Assembly: GCF_019316905.1 (NCBI RefSeq)
Contig: NZ_CP079216.1
Coordinates: 2,418,001-2,482,000, forward strand
Direction: 5' to 3'
Length of the DNA stretch: 64,000 nucleotides
Source of the DNA: Tessaracoccus palaemonis
Lineage (GTDB): Bacteria > Actinomycetota > Actinomycetes > Propionibacteriales > Propionibacteriaceae
Numbering within the stretch: the stretch's first letter is position 1; each line of letters begins with the position of its first letter. The notes below the pieces were generated by a model. The model did not search any database. It saw only the letters and a program-made list of their open reading frames with translations, and was not told the origin of the DNA. The translations under genes and the position numbers were made by a program. Below are positions 50,789 through 58,602 of the stretch, piece after piece.

Positions 50789-51636
50789 GGCAGCGGCACG
50801 TCCACGGCGCGGGCGACCTGCGCGTCGAGCGGGCTGACCGGCAGCTCGCGGCCGTCGACGTGCGTGACGCGCGCCAGGATCCGGCCGCTGGACAGCAGCC
50901 AGGCTCCGCGGCAGCGGTCGAGGTCATCGACGCTCAGCTCGCCGAAACGGACGTCGAGCCCGTGCTCGGCGCCCTTGGAGACCAGTTCTTCGACGGTGAT
51001 CGAACGGAGGATGCCGTCGAGCGGCGGCGTGACGAGCACGCCGTCGAGGTCCAGCACGACGCTGCAGGTCGGGCCCTCGAGCAGGCCCCCCGACGGGGAG
51101 CGGAACACGACGTCGTCGGCGCCGTGCGCGTGGGCCCAGCGCTTGGCGGCCATGTTGATGCCGTAGGACAGCGACTTCGCGCCGGGCAGCAGCCACGGCA
51201 GGGAGGCGACGCCGGAGCCCTCGAAGCCGCGGTCGAGCACCATGACCTTCGCACCCTCGGCACGCTGGCGGATCGAGGCCTCGTCGAGCGGCGCGGCCAG
51301 CACCCAGCCGTTCGGCTGGTCGGCGATGCCCTCGGGGCCGCGGGTGTGGATCAGCCGCAGCACGGCCTCCGGGTCGGCGTCCCAGTCCCAGGCGGCGAGG
51401 ATCGCGTCGACCGCGCGGCGGAAGCCCGCCTCGTCCGGCACGGGGAGGTCGAGCATGGCGGCCGACTGCGCGAGCCGCTCCAGGTGTGCGTCCAGGTCGC
51501 GGGCGACGCCGCCGATGGCGAGCGTTGCATCGAAGACGCCGTCGCCGCGGACGACGCCCTGGTCATCGGCGCGGACGATGGGCTGCGTGACGTCGGCGAG
51601 GGTTCCGTCGAGGAGCGCGAGAAGCTTGACTGCCAT
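50785..51636 (-). CDS. pabC: Class IV aminotransferase (aminodeoxychorismate lyase-like, PabC)
   Basis: 283 residues from the ATG at 51636; a start 21 bases earlier is also in frame. Fold-type IV PLP enzyme: 'RADDQGVVRGDGVFDATLAI', the PLP lysine in 'LLPGAKSLSYGINMAAKRWA', and 'RSPSGGLLEGPTCSVVLDLD' with the conserved glutamate. Closest in layout to PabC, which releases p-aminobenzoate for folate; a branched-chain or D-amino-acid transaminase cannot be excluded. The stop overlaps the glycosylase gene. Confidence 0.75.
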   Translation of the reverse strand: MAVKLLALLDGTLADVTQPIVRADDQGVVRGDGVFDATLAIGGVARDLDAHLERLAQSAAMLDLPVPDEAGFRRAVDAILAAWDWDADPEAVLRLIHTRGPEGIADQPNGWVLAAPLDEASIRQRAEGAKVMVLDRGFEGSGVASLPWLLPGAKSLSYGINMAAKRWAHAHGADDVVFRSPSGGLLEGPTCSVVLDLDGVLVTPPLDGILRSITVEELVSKGAEHGLDVRFGELSVDDLDRCRGAWLLSSGRILARVTHVDGRELPVSPLDAQVARAVDVPLP

Positions 51637-51653
51637 GCCGGTGAGCCTACCGG

Positions 51654-51812
51654 TCACTCCCCACGGTCGGACCGCAGCACACGGACCGCGTCCGCCAGCG
51701 ACAGCGAGCCGCCGGCCCGGCCTTCCACCCGGGCCAGAACCTCATCGACCGTCGGCTGCCGCAGCACCACATCCGGGTCCTCGGGCACGTCGTTGATCTG
51801 GGTGTCCGTCAT
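51654..51812 (-). CDS. Small hypothetical protein, 52 residues
   Basis: Frame from an ATG at 51812: 'MTDTQINDVPEDPDVVLRQP' then 'TVDEVLARVEGRAGGSLSLA' and 'DAVRVLRSDRGE'. Acidic N-terminus and an amphipathic C-terminal half. It fits neatly in the gap between purC (34 bases upstream) and pabC (17 bases downstream) on the same strand, with normal third-position G/C preference, but has no strong ribosome binding site and no family I can name. Confidence 0.45.
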   Translation of the reverse strand: MTDTQINDVPEDPDVVLRQPTVDEVLARVEGRAGGSLSLADAVRVLRSDRGE

Positions 51813-51846
51813 GGAGCCATCATCGCTCAATGACGGGGCACGGGCG

Positions 51847-52731
51847 TCAGGCCGGCTGGAACTCCCGGCCGGTGAGCAGGCGGTAGGCGTCGAGGTAGCG
51901 GTCGCGGGTCGCGGCGACGACGTCGGCGGGTAGTGCGGGCGGCGGTGTGTCGGACGCCTTGTCCCAGCCGGACTCGCGGGTCAGCCAGTCGCGCACGTAC
52001 TGCTTGTCGTAGCTGGGCAGCGACTCCCCCGGGCGCCAGGCCTGCGCGTCCCAGAAGCGCGAGGAGTCGGGGGTGAGCACCTCGTCGGCCAGCACGATGG
52101 TGCCGTCGGCGCGGCGGCCGAACTCGAACTTGGTGTCGGCCAGGATGATGCCGCGGTCGGCGGCGATGTCGGCGGCCCGCGAGTAGATGCGCAGCGTCAG
52201 GTCCCTCAGCCGCGACGCGAGCTCCTCGCCATGGATCCCGGCGACGGTGGCGTAGTCGACGTTCTCGTCGTGCTCGCCGAGCGGGGCCTTGATCGCGGGC
52301 GTGAAGATCGGCTCCGGCAGCCGATCGCCGTCGCGCAGCCCCTCGGGCAGCGGCACGCCGCACACCGTGCGGGAGGCCTGGTACTCGACCCAGCCGGAGC
52401 CGGTGAGGTAGCCGCGGGCGACGCACTCGACCTCGATCATGTCGAGCGCCTCGACGATCGTCGCGCGACCGGCGACGGCCGCGGGCACGTCGGTGCTGAC
52501 GACGTGGTTGTCGACGAGATCGGCGAGCTGGTCGAACCACCAGAGGCTGAGCTGCGTCAGGACCGCGCCCTTGTCCGGGATGGGCGTCTCGAGCACGAAG
52601 TCGTAGGCGGAGATGTTGTCGGTGGCGACCATCAGGATGCGGGGCACCCCGTCGACGGTGATGTCGTAGAGCTCGCGCACCTTGCCGGCGTGCCGCAGCG
52701 GGAGGTTCAGGACCGAGGAGTACTGGCTCAC
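51847..52731 (-). CDS. purC: Phosphoribosylaminoimidazole-succinocarboxamide synthase (SAICAR synthetase)
   Basis: 294 residues starting at a GTG (52731) that overlaps the stop of the chelatase gene by four bases; a longer upstream frame is antisense-like and rejected. 'HAGKVRELYDI' and 'VATDNISAYDFVLETPIPDK' are the ATP-grip-like PurC motifs; 'ECVARGYLTGSGWVEYQ' and 'GIILADTKFEFGR' follow, and 'ADEVLTPDSSRFWDAQ' completes the active site. Purine pathway step joining aspartate to CAIR. Unusually it is the end of a sulfate-assimilation run. Confidence 0.95.
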   Translation of the reverse strand: MSQYSSVLNLPLRHAGKVRELYDITVDGVPRILMVATDNISAYDFVLETPIPDKGAVLTQLSLWWFDQLADLVDNHVVSTDVPAAVAGRATIVEALDMIEVECVARGYLTGSGWVEYQASRTVCGVPLPEGLRDGDRLPEPIFTPAIKAPLGEHDENVDYATVAGIHGEELASRLRDLTLRIYSRAADIAADRGIILADTKFEFGRRADGTIVLADEVLTPDSSRFWDAQAWRPGESLPSYDKQYVRDWLTRESGWDKASDTPPPALPADVVAATRDRYLDAYRLLTGREFQPA

Positions 52732-53438
52732 ACGCTCATCATAAGGGCGAGTCGCTGGGCGGCCCGCGCGACGACCAGGTCCGCGAGCGCCCCCGTCGAG
52801 GACAGGGCCCCGGGCACAAGCTCGACGCCCAGCCTCGCGGTGCGCTCCGCCATGCGGTCCCGCAGGACACCCTCGGCGACCATGAAGCTGACGGCGACGA
52901 CCTCGTCGGCCTCGAGCGACAGCTCCGCGACGACCTCCTCGACGGCGCGGCCGCCGTCCAGCGCCGCGACCCGCCACGGGCCCCATCCCTCGCGGGGGTG
53001 CTGGGCGATGGTCTCGGCGACGGTCGCGACCGCCGCCGTGTCGGAGGAGCCGGCGACGAAGACGGCGACCGCGGTCGTGCGGCGGGGCAGCACGCCTGCC
53101 CCGACCAGCAGTTCCTCGCAGCCGTCAAGCAACCTCCGGTCGGGCCCGAGCGGGCGGGCCACCCGAACGTGCGAGCCGGCGGACCCGAGCTCCTCGACGG
53201 CACGCGGCACGTCGACGCGCGCATGGTAGGCGGGCGTCAGCAGGACCGGCACCGCGACGGCGGAGCCGCCGAGCTCGACCGCGAGGTCCGCCGGCGACGG
53301 CGCGTGGTGATCGAGGTAGCAGACGCCGACGGCGCGGCCGGGGCGCACGCGACCGCGGACGGCGTCGGCGAGCCGCTCCAGGCCCTCGCGGTGGCGCGGG
53401 TCCGGAGACCCGTGGGCGATGAGCACGATGTCGGGCAT
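52728..53438 (-). CDS. Sirohydrochlorin chelatase-like protein (CbiX/SirB)
   Basis: 236 residues, ATG behind gggagg. 'IVLIAHGSPDPRHREGLERL' contains the first metal-site histidine and 'VPVLLTPAYHARVDVP' the second, the class II chelatase pattern; a second pseudo-repeat follows ('VAVSFMVAEGVLRDR'). It would insert Fe2+ into sirohydrochlorin to make siroheme for the sulfite reductase encoded at the head of this run, which explains its position. No uroporphyrinogen methyltransferase is in the window. Cobalt chelation is an alternative. Confidence 0.85.
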   Translation of the reverse strand: MPDIVLIAHGSPDPRHREGLERLADAVRGRVRPGRAVGVCYLDHHAPSPADLAVELGGSAVAVPVLLTPAYHARVDVPRAVEELGSAGSHVRVARPLGPDRRLLDGCEELLVGAGVLPRRTTAVAVFVAGSSDTAAVATVAETIAQHPREGWGPWRVAALDGGRAVEEVVAELSLEADEVVAVSFMVAEGVLRDRMAERTARLGVELVPGALSSTGALADLVVARAAQRLALMMSV

Positions 53439-53456
53439 GGGTGCCCTCCCGTCAGG

Positions 53457-54749
53457 TCAGATGGAGGCGCCGGCGTAGCGATCGGCGGTCTCGGCCATGC
53501 CGGCGGCGAGCGTCGCGCCGTCGGCCTCGTCGATCAGCAGGAACGCGCCGGTGCGGCGCAGCTCCCGGTAGTCGTCGATGGGCAGGTCGTCGGCCAGCCG
53601 CACGCGGACCCGGCCGATGTCGTTGAGCGCCAGTTCGCGCGGGGCGCGGGCGTACTCGACGGTGGCGATGTCCAGCTGGTCGAGGATCTCCTCCACCATG
53701 GCGCGGACCGTGCGGGTGCCGGCGCGCAGCAGCACGCGGTCGCGGGGCCTGACCGGCCGGTCGGACAGGACACACACCATGCCGCTGACGGTGCGGGTGA
53801 CCTCGCCGGGAGCCTCGGCCGCGGCGATCAGGTCACCGCGCGAGATGTCGATGTCGTCGGCGAGCCGGAGCGTGACGGACTGGGGGGCGAAGGCCTCGTC
53901 GAGCTCCTCGAGCGTCCCATCGGCCCGCCCCCGGTCGATGCCGACGACGGTGGTGGTGCGGCGCGACGGCAGCACCGTGACCTCGTCGCCGACCCGCACG
54001 ACGCCGGCGGAGATGCGCCCGGCGTAGCCGCGGTAGTCCTCGTGGCCGGCCTGCTGCGGCCGCAGCACCACCTGCACGGGGAACCTCAGAGGCTGGGCGG
54101 CCGGGTCGGTGCCGACCGGCACGGCCTCGAGGTGCTCCAGCAGCGTCGGCCCCTCGTACCATTCCGTGTTGGCGGAGCGGTCGACGACGTTGTCGCCGAG
54201 CAGCGCGGACAGCGGCACCGCGACGACCTCGTCGATCCCGAAGCGGGCCGCGACCGCGGTGGCCTCGGCGACGATCTCGTCGAACCGTGCCCGGTCCCAG
54301 CCGACCAGGTCCATCTTGTTGACCGCGACGGCGACGTGCCGCACGCCGAGCAGGCCGGTGACGGCCAGGTGGCGGCGGGTCTGCTCGACGACGCCGTGGC
54401 GGGCGTCGACGAGGATGAGCGCCAGCTCGGCCGTCGAGGCCCCGGTGACCATGTTGCGCGTGTACTGCACGTGGCCGGGGGTGTCGGCCAGCACGTACGA
54501 GCGGGTGGCGGTCGAGAAGTACCGGTAGGCCACGTCGATCGTGATGCCCTGCTCGCGCTCGGCCCGCAGCCCATCGGTGAGCAGCGCGAGGTCGGGGGCG
54601 GCCTGGCCGCGCTCCCGCGACACGCGCTCGACGGCGTCGAGCTGGTCCGCGAGCACAGACTTGGTGTCGTAGAGCAGCCGTCCGACGAGGGTGGACTTGC
54701 CGTCGTCGACAGACCCGGCGGTCGCGAGCCTGAGCAGATCGTGGGTCAT
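53457..54749 (-). CDS. cysN: Sulfate adenylyltransferase GTPase subunit CysN
   Basis: 430 residues from the ATG at 54749, sharing a base with the cysD stop. EF-Tu-like GTPase: P-loop 'GSVDDGKSTLVGRLLYD', 'DTPGHVQYTRNMVTGAS' (G3), 'VNKMDLVGW' (G4); beta-barrel domains follow. It lacks the C-terminal APS kinase (CysC) domain found in many actinobacterial CysN, in agreement with a CysH that reduces APS directly. With CysD it makes APS from sulfate and ATP. Confidence 0.95.
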   Translation of the reverse strand: MTHDLLRLATAGSVDDGKSTLVGRLLYDTKSVLADQLDAVERVSRERGQAAPDLALLTDGLRAEREQGITIDVAYRYFSTATRSYVLADTPGHVQYTRNMVTGASTAELALILVDARHGVVEQTRRHLAVTGLLGVRHVAVAVNKMDLVGWDRARFDEIVAEATAVAARFGIDEVVAVPLSALLGDNVVDRSANTEWYEGPTLLEHLEAVPVGTDPAAQPLRFPVQVVLRPQQAGHEDYRGYAGRISAGVVRVGDEVTVLPSRRTTTVVGIDRGRADGTLEELDEAFAPQSVTLRLADDIDISRGDLIAAAEAPGEVTRTVSGMVCVLSDRPVRPRDRVLLRAGTRTVRAMVEEILDQLDIATVEYARAPRELALNDIGRVRVRLADDLPIDDYRELRRTGAFLLIDEADGATLAAGMAETADRYAGASI

Positions 54750-55648
54750 CAGAAGTATCCCTGCTTCTTGCGGTCTTCCATCGCCGCCTCGGAGAGGCGG
54801 TCGTCGGCGCGGGTGGCGCCCCGTTCGGTGATGCGGGAGGCCGCGACCTCCAGGATCACCCCTGCCACGTCGGCGGCCTCGGAGTCGACGGCGCCCGTGC
54901 AGGACATGTCGCCGACGGTGCGGTACCGGACGACGCGCCGCTCGACGGGCTCGCCGCCGCGCGGACCACCCCAGTCGCCCGCGGTCAGCCACATGCCGGA
55001 GCGCTGGAACACCTCGCGCTCGTGGGCGTAGTACAGGCTCGGCAGCGCAATGTCCTCGCGCTCGATGTAGCGCCACACGTCGAGCTCGGTCCAGTTCGAC
55101 AGCGGGAAGACGCGCACGTGCTCGCCGGGCGCGTGGCGACCGTTGTACAGGTCCCACAGCTCCGGGCGCTGGCGGCGCGGGTCCCAGGTGCCGAACGCGT
55201 CGCGCAGCGAGAACACGCGCTCCTTGGCCCTGGCCTTCTCCTCGTCGCGGCGGCCGCCGCCGAAGACGGCGTCGAAGCGGCCCTCCTCGATCGCGTCGAG
55301 CAGCGGCACGGTCTGCAGCGGGTTCCGGGTGCCGTCGGGGCGCTCGCGCAGCCGGCCGTCGTCGAGGTAGTCCTGCACCTTCGCGACGTGCAGCCGCGCC
55401 CCGATGCGGGCGACCGTCTCGTCGCGGTAGCTCAGCACCTCGGGGAAGTTGTGGCCCGTGTCGACGTGCAGCAGCGCGAACGGAAGCGGCGCCGGAGCGA
55501 ACGCCTTGAGCGCCAGGTGCAGCATGACGACGGAGTCCTTGCCGCCGCTGAAGAGGATCACCGGGCGCTCGAATTCGCCGGCCACCTCCCGGAAGATGTG
55601 GATGGCCTCCGACTCGAGGTGGTCGAGATGGTCGAGGGAATGGTTCAT
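54749..55648 (-). CDS. cysD: Sulfate adenylyltransferase subunit CysD
   Basis: 299 residues from the ATG at 55648 overlapping the cysH stop (ATGA). The PP-loop 'ILFSGGKDSVVMLHLALKAF' binds ATP; 'HVDTGHNFPEVLSYRDE' and 'VFGGGRRDEEKARAKERVFS' are typical; the C-terminus ends 'EDRKKQGYF', a conserved CysD tail. Catalyses sulfate adenylation, driven by GTP hydrolysis in CysN. Confidence 0.96.
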   Translation of the reverse strand: MNHSLDHLDHLESEAIHIFREVAGEFERPVILFSGGKDSVVMLHLALKAFAPAPLPFALLHVDTGHNFPEVLSYRDETVARIGARLHVAKVQDYLDDGRLRERPDGTRNPLQTVPLLDAIEEGRFDAVFGGGRRDEEKARAKERVFSLRDAFGTWDPRRQRPELWDLYNGRHAPGEHVRVFPLSNWTELDVWRYIEREDIALPSLYYAHEREVFQRSGMWLTAGDWGGPRGGEPVERRVVRYRTVGDMSCTGAVDSEAADVAGVILEVAASRITERGATRADDRLSEAAMEDRKKQGYF

Positions 55649-56382
55649 GTATGCAGCCCGCATTCGGTCTTGTTCTTGCCTGCCCAGCGTCCGGCGCGCG
55701 CGTCCTCGCCAGGGGCGACGGGGCGCGTGCACGGGGCGCAGCCGATGGAGGGATAACCCTTCTCGCGAAGGGGGTTGAGGAAGACGTCCTCCTCGAAGGC
55801 GAAGCGGTCGACGTCGTCGTCGTCCCACGCCGCGATGGGGTTGATCTTGACCATCTGCCTGCGCTCGTCCCAGCCGACCAGTCCGATGTCGGTGCGGGTC
55901 GGGGCGTCGACGCGGCGCATGCCGGTCACCCAGGCCGACCGCCCGGTGAGCGCGCGGTTCAGCGGCTCGACCTTGCGGATGGCGCAGCAGCGGTCGGGGT
56001 CGCGGTCGAAGAGCCGGTCCCCGTGCTCGGCGGCCTGCTCGTCGACCGTCAGGAGCGGCAGCACCGTGCGGATTCGCACGCGGTCCGTGTAGTGATCGCG
56101 CGTCCGCAGCGTCTCGGGGAAGTGAAAGCCGGTGTCGAGGAAGAACACATCGAGCGCGGGCGCCGACTGCGCGACCAGCTCGACGAGGACCTCGTCGCCC
56201 ATGGAGGACGCGACGGTGACGTCGTCGCCGAACGACTCCGCCGCCCAGGCGAGCACCTGTCGGCTGAGCTCGACCCGACCGAGGTGACCCGCGTGCCGTT
56301 GTTCGGCCTCGAGCTGCGCAAAGCGGGCCGCTGCCTCGTCCGCCAAGGCCCGGAGCTCGTCGGTGGTCAGGGTGGTCGTCAC
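55645..56382 (-). CDS. cysH: Adenylyl-sulfate (APS) reductase CysH
   Basis: 245 residues. 'VDVFFLDTGFHFPETL'-type PP-loop-like region ('ASSMGDEVLVELVAQ' before it), 'DRCCAIRKVEPLNRAL' and 'IGCAPCTRPVAPGEDARAGR' giving the CC...CxxC ligands of a 4Fe-4S cluster, and the catalytic cysteine in 'KTECGLHT' at the end. The cluster cysteines mark it as an APS reductase rather than a PAPS reductase, matching the absence of CysC. It yields sulfite for the downstream reductase. Confidence 0.94.
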   Translation of the reverse strand: MTTTLTTDELRALADEAAARFAQLEAEQRHAGHLGRVELSRQVLAWAAESFGDDVTVASSMGDEVLVELVAQSAPALDVFFLDTGFHFPETLRTRDHYTDRVRIRTVLPLLTVDEQAAEHGDRLFDRDPDRCCAIRKVEPLNRALTGRSAWVTGMRRVDAPTRTDIGLVGWDERRQMVKINPIAAWDDDDVDRFAFEEDVFLNPLREKGYPSIGCAPCTRPVAPGEDARAGRWAGKNKTECGLHT

Positions 56383-56558
56383 CGGCCCGCCTCCTCTTCC
56401 TCCCGGAGGCGGCCCGGGATCTGGGCCGTCTCGACGCGGTGCTGCGTGACCGAGAACACCCGCGCGCAGGCGACGCAGTGCCAGGCGCCGCGAGGCTCCT
56501 CGACGGGGCGCAGGTCCTCCTCGGCGCAGAAGGGGCAGTGGTAGATCACGGCGCTCAC
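56379..56558 (-). CDS. Small zinc-ribbon protein of the sulfate operon
   Basis: 59 residues from a GTG overlapping the sulfite reductase stop; its own stop overlaps the cysH start (4 bases). 'CPFC' near residue 8 and 'CVAC' near residue 28 form a CxxC-x16-CxxC zinc-ribbon; the C-terminus is acidic ('RLREEEEAGR'). Overlap on both sides implies it is translated as part of the operon. Similar small ribbon proteins accompany actinobacterial sulfate genes; the role (electron-transfer partner, assembly or regulation) is unknown to me. Confidence 0.75.
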   Translation of the reverse strand: MSAVIYHCPFCAEEDLRPVEEPRGAWHCVACARVFSVTQHRVETAQIPGRLREEEEAGR

Positions 56559-58222
56559 CGCAGGTCGTCCTCCTCGGCGCGGTGCGCCCAGGTGGCGAAG
56601 GACTCGTCGCCCTCGCGCTGCTCGAGGAAGGTGCGCGCGAGCCGCTCGATGTAGTCCGGCAGGTCGTCCGCGGCGACCTTCAGGGCGCGGGTCTTGCGGG
56701 CCAGCTGCGGGGTGGCGCCGAGGCCGCCGCCGAGGTGCACCTGGAACATCTCGACGAGGTTGCCGTCGTCGTCGGTCTGCACCATGCCCTTGAGGCCGAC
56801 GTCGGCGACCTGCGTGCGGGCGCAGGCGTTGGGGCAGCCGTTGACGTGCACCGAAAAGGGCACGTCGAACTCCGGCAGCCTGGCCTCGAGCTCCTCGACG
56901 ATCCGGCGCGCCTGCGCCTTGGTCTCGACCAGCGCCAGCTTGCAGAACTCGATGCCCGTGCACGCCATGACGCCGCGGCGGAACTCCGACGGGCGGGCGG
57001 GCAGGTCGAGCGCGTCGAGCCCGGCCACCAGCGCCTCGGTCTCCGCGACGGGCACGTCGAGCACGAGCAGCTTCTGGTGCGGGGTCAGCCGGACGCGGCC
57101 CGAGCCGTGGCGCTCGGCCAGGTCGGCGATCCGGGTCAGCTTCGTGCCGGACACGCGCCCGGCGATCGGCGCGACGCCGACCCAGTAGTTGCCGTCCTTC
57201 TGCAGGTTGATGCCCACGTGGTCGCGGCGGGCGACCGCTTCGTCGGCGGCGGGCCCGTCGATCAGTGTGCGGCCGAGGTACTGCGTCTCGAGCACCTCAC
57301 GGAACTTCTCCGGGCCCCAGTCGGCCATCAGGAACTTCAGGCGGGCGCGGTTTCGAAGGCGGCGGTAGCCGAAGTCGCGGAAGATGGAGCACACACCCTT
57401 CCAGACCTCGGGGATCTCCTCCAGCGGCACCCAGGCGCCCAGCCGGCGGGCGAACATGGGGTTGGTGCTGAGCCCCCCGGCGACCCAGAGGTCGAAGCCG
57501 GGGCCGTGATCCGGGTGCACGACGCCGACGAAGGAGATGTCGTTGATCTCGTGGGCCACGTCGAGGCGCGGGCTCCCCGAGATCGCGGTCTTGAACTTGC
57601 GGGGCAGGTTCGACAGCTCGGGGTCGCCGATGAAGCGCTCGACGATCTCGGCGACGGCGGGGCTGCCGTCGATGATCTCGTCGGCGGCGATACCCGCGAC
57701 CGGCGAGCCGAGGACGACGCGGGGCACGTCGCCGCAGGCCTCGGTCGTCGAGAGGCCGACCGACTCGAGCCGGCGCCAGATCTCGGGCACGTCCTCCACG
57801 CGGATCCAGTGCAGCTGGATGTTCTGCCGGTCCGAGATGTCGGCGGTGTCGCGGCCGAACTCGGTCGAGATGCCCGCGATGGCGCGCAGCTGCTCGTTGC
57901 TGAGCGCGCCGCCGTCGCTGCGGACCCGCATCATGAAGTACTCGTCGTCCAGCTCCTCCGGCGCGAGCGTGGCGGTCTTGCCGCCGTCGATCCCGGGGCG
58001 GCGCTGCGTGTAGAGGCCCCACCAGCGCATGCGGCCGCGGAGGTCATCCGCGGAGATCGATGCGAACCCCTCGCGGCTGTAGACCTCCTCGATGCGGGCG
58101 CGCACGTTGAGGCCGTCGTCTGCCTGCTTGAAGGCCTCATTGGCGTTCAGGGGCGTGGTGTCTCCGTCGGCCCAGGCACCGGTGGCCTGGTTGCGTCGGG
58201 GCCGGGCGGCCGCTTCGGTCAT
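56555..58222 (-). CDS. sir: Ferredoxin-dependent assimilatory sulfite reductase (NirA/Sir type)
   Basis: 555 residues. Siroheme-4Fe4S ligands are in 'ACTGIEFCKLALVETKAQAR' and 'VHVNGCPNACARTQVADVG'. 'TADISDRQNIQLHWIRVEDV' and 'STTEACGDVPRVVLGSPVAG' fit mycobacterial NirA, including the cysteine that crosslinks to a tyrosine there ('WGLYTQRR' is the likely partner region). It reduces sulfite to sulfide using ferredoxin. A nitrite reductase is the alternative, but the cysH-cysD-cysN neighbours favour sulfite. First gene of the run; Shine-Dalgarno gaagga before ATG. Confidence 0.9.
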   Translation of the reverse strand: MTEAAARPRRNQATGAWADGDTTPLNANEAFKQADDGLNVRARIEEVYSREGFASISADDLRGRMRWWGLYTQRRPGIDGGKTATLAPEELDDEYFMMRVRSDGGALSNEQLRAIAGISTEFGRDTADISDRQNIQLHWIRVEDVPEIWRRLESVGLSTTEACGDVPRVVLGSPVAGIAADEIIDGSPAVAEIVERFIGDPELSNLPRKFKTAISGSPRLDVAHEINDISFVGVVHPDHGPGFDLWVAGGLSTNPMFARRLGAWVPLEEIPEVWKGVCSIFRDFGYRRLRNRARLKFLMADWGPEKFREVLETQYLGRTLIDGPAADEAVARRDHVGINLQKDGNYWVGVAPIAGRVSGTKLTRIADLAERHGSGRVRLTPHQKLLVLDVPVAETEALVAGLDALDLPARPSEFRRGVMACTGIEFCKLALVETKAQARRIVEELEARLPEFDVPFSVHVNGCPNACARTQVADVGLKGMVQTDDDGNLVEMFQVHLGGGLGATPQLARKTRALKVAADDLPDYIERLARTFLEQREGDESFATWAHRAEEDDLR

Positions 58223-58376
58223 GCGCGTTCCTTCGGTGGGAGTGGCTTAACTCGTCCGAACCCGTGGGGTGTCCCCGGCATTCCCGACCGGCCCGGCCGA
58301 TCGCCCCCGGCGAACAGGAGGCCGCGGCTCCCGGCCGATGCCACCCCCGCACAACCCCCACGCAGGGACGCAGTTT

Positions 58377-58392
58377 TCGAAATCGTTTTCGA
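58377..58392. promoter_or_regulatory. LacI-family operator candidate
   Basis: tcgaaatcgttttcga is a 16-base palindrome centred on CG with a single mismatched pair, the format of LacI-family operators. It lies about 90 bases upstream of the arabinoside-operon -35. The cognate regulator is not adjacent in this window. Confidence 0.45.
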
Positions 58393-58467
58393 CGCGCGAG
58401 CGCCCAGTCCGCCCCGCGAGGGTGGTCAATGTGACCGTTTCACAACAATTTGTCCCCGAAACCCGAA

Positions 58468-58502
58468 AATCGATTGACAGTGCCCCTGAGGACAACTACC
58501 TT
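58468..58502 (+). promoter_or_regulatory. Promoter of the arabinoside ABC/GH51 operon
   Basis: TTGACA (58474-58479), 17-base spacer, TACCTT (58497-58502): the best sigma-70-type match noted in the window. The palindrome aatcgatt (58468-58475) overlaps the -35, so a repressor bound there would block it. The leader to the ATG at 58603 is about 95 bases with gggag before the start. Confidence 0.6.
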
Positions 58503-58602
58503 CCTCTTGAGACACAGCCACTTCGGCAGCAAAGAAGCACTCAACCCGGAGGTCACCGATGACCGGAGCACCCCAGTCACCCCGAGACGCGGGAGCGTCT
58601 GC

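Larger units (their letters stand above)
58223..58602. other. Divergent intergenic region between sulfite reductase and arabinoside transporter genes
   Basis: 380 bases with no convincing gene. It contains a LacI-type palindrome (58377-58392), an AATCGATT palindrome overlapping a TTGACA -35, a consensus-like promoter (58474-58502), and a possible short leader frame with ATG around 58450-58600 that reads into the permease but begins upstream of the -10 and so would not be transcribed. I saw no clear riboswitch fold ahead of the sulfite reductase gene. Confidence 0.6.

Noticed and set aside
56555-58222. Assimilatory nitrite reductase as partner of the nitrate reductase
   Set aside because: Same superfamily, but the gene overlaps a run with APS reductase and sulfate adenylyltransferase, and is far from nar. 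Sulfite reductase fits better.
58223-58370. SAM or other riboswitch ahead of the sulfite reductase gene
   Set aside because: No recognisable conserved core or terminator/antiterminator pair found by eye. A covariance-model search would be needed to reopen it.
58450-58602. N-terminal extension of the first arabinoside permease back to 58450
   Set aside because: It would start upstream of the -35/-10 promoter and has non-membrane composition; the ATG at 58603 has gggag and gives a normal MalF-type start.
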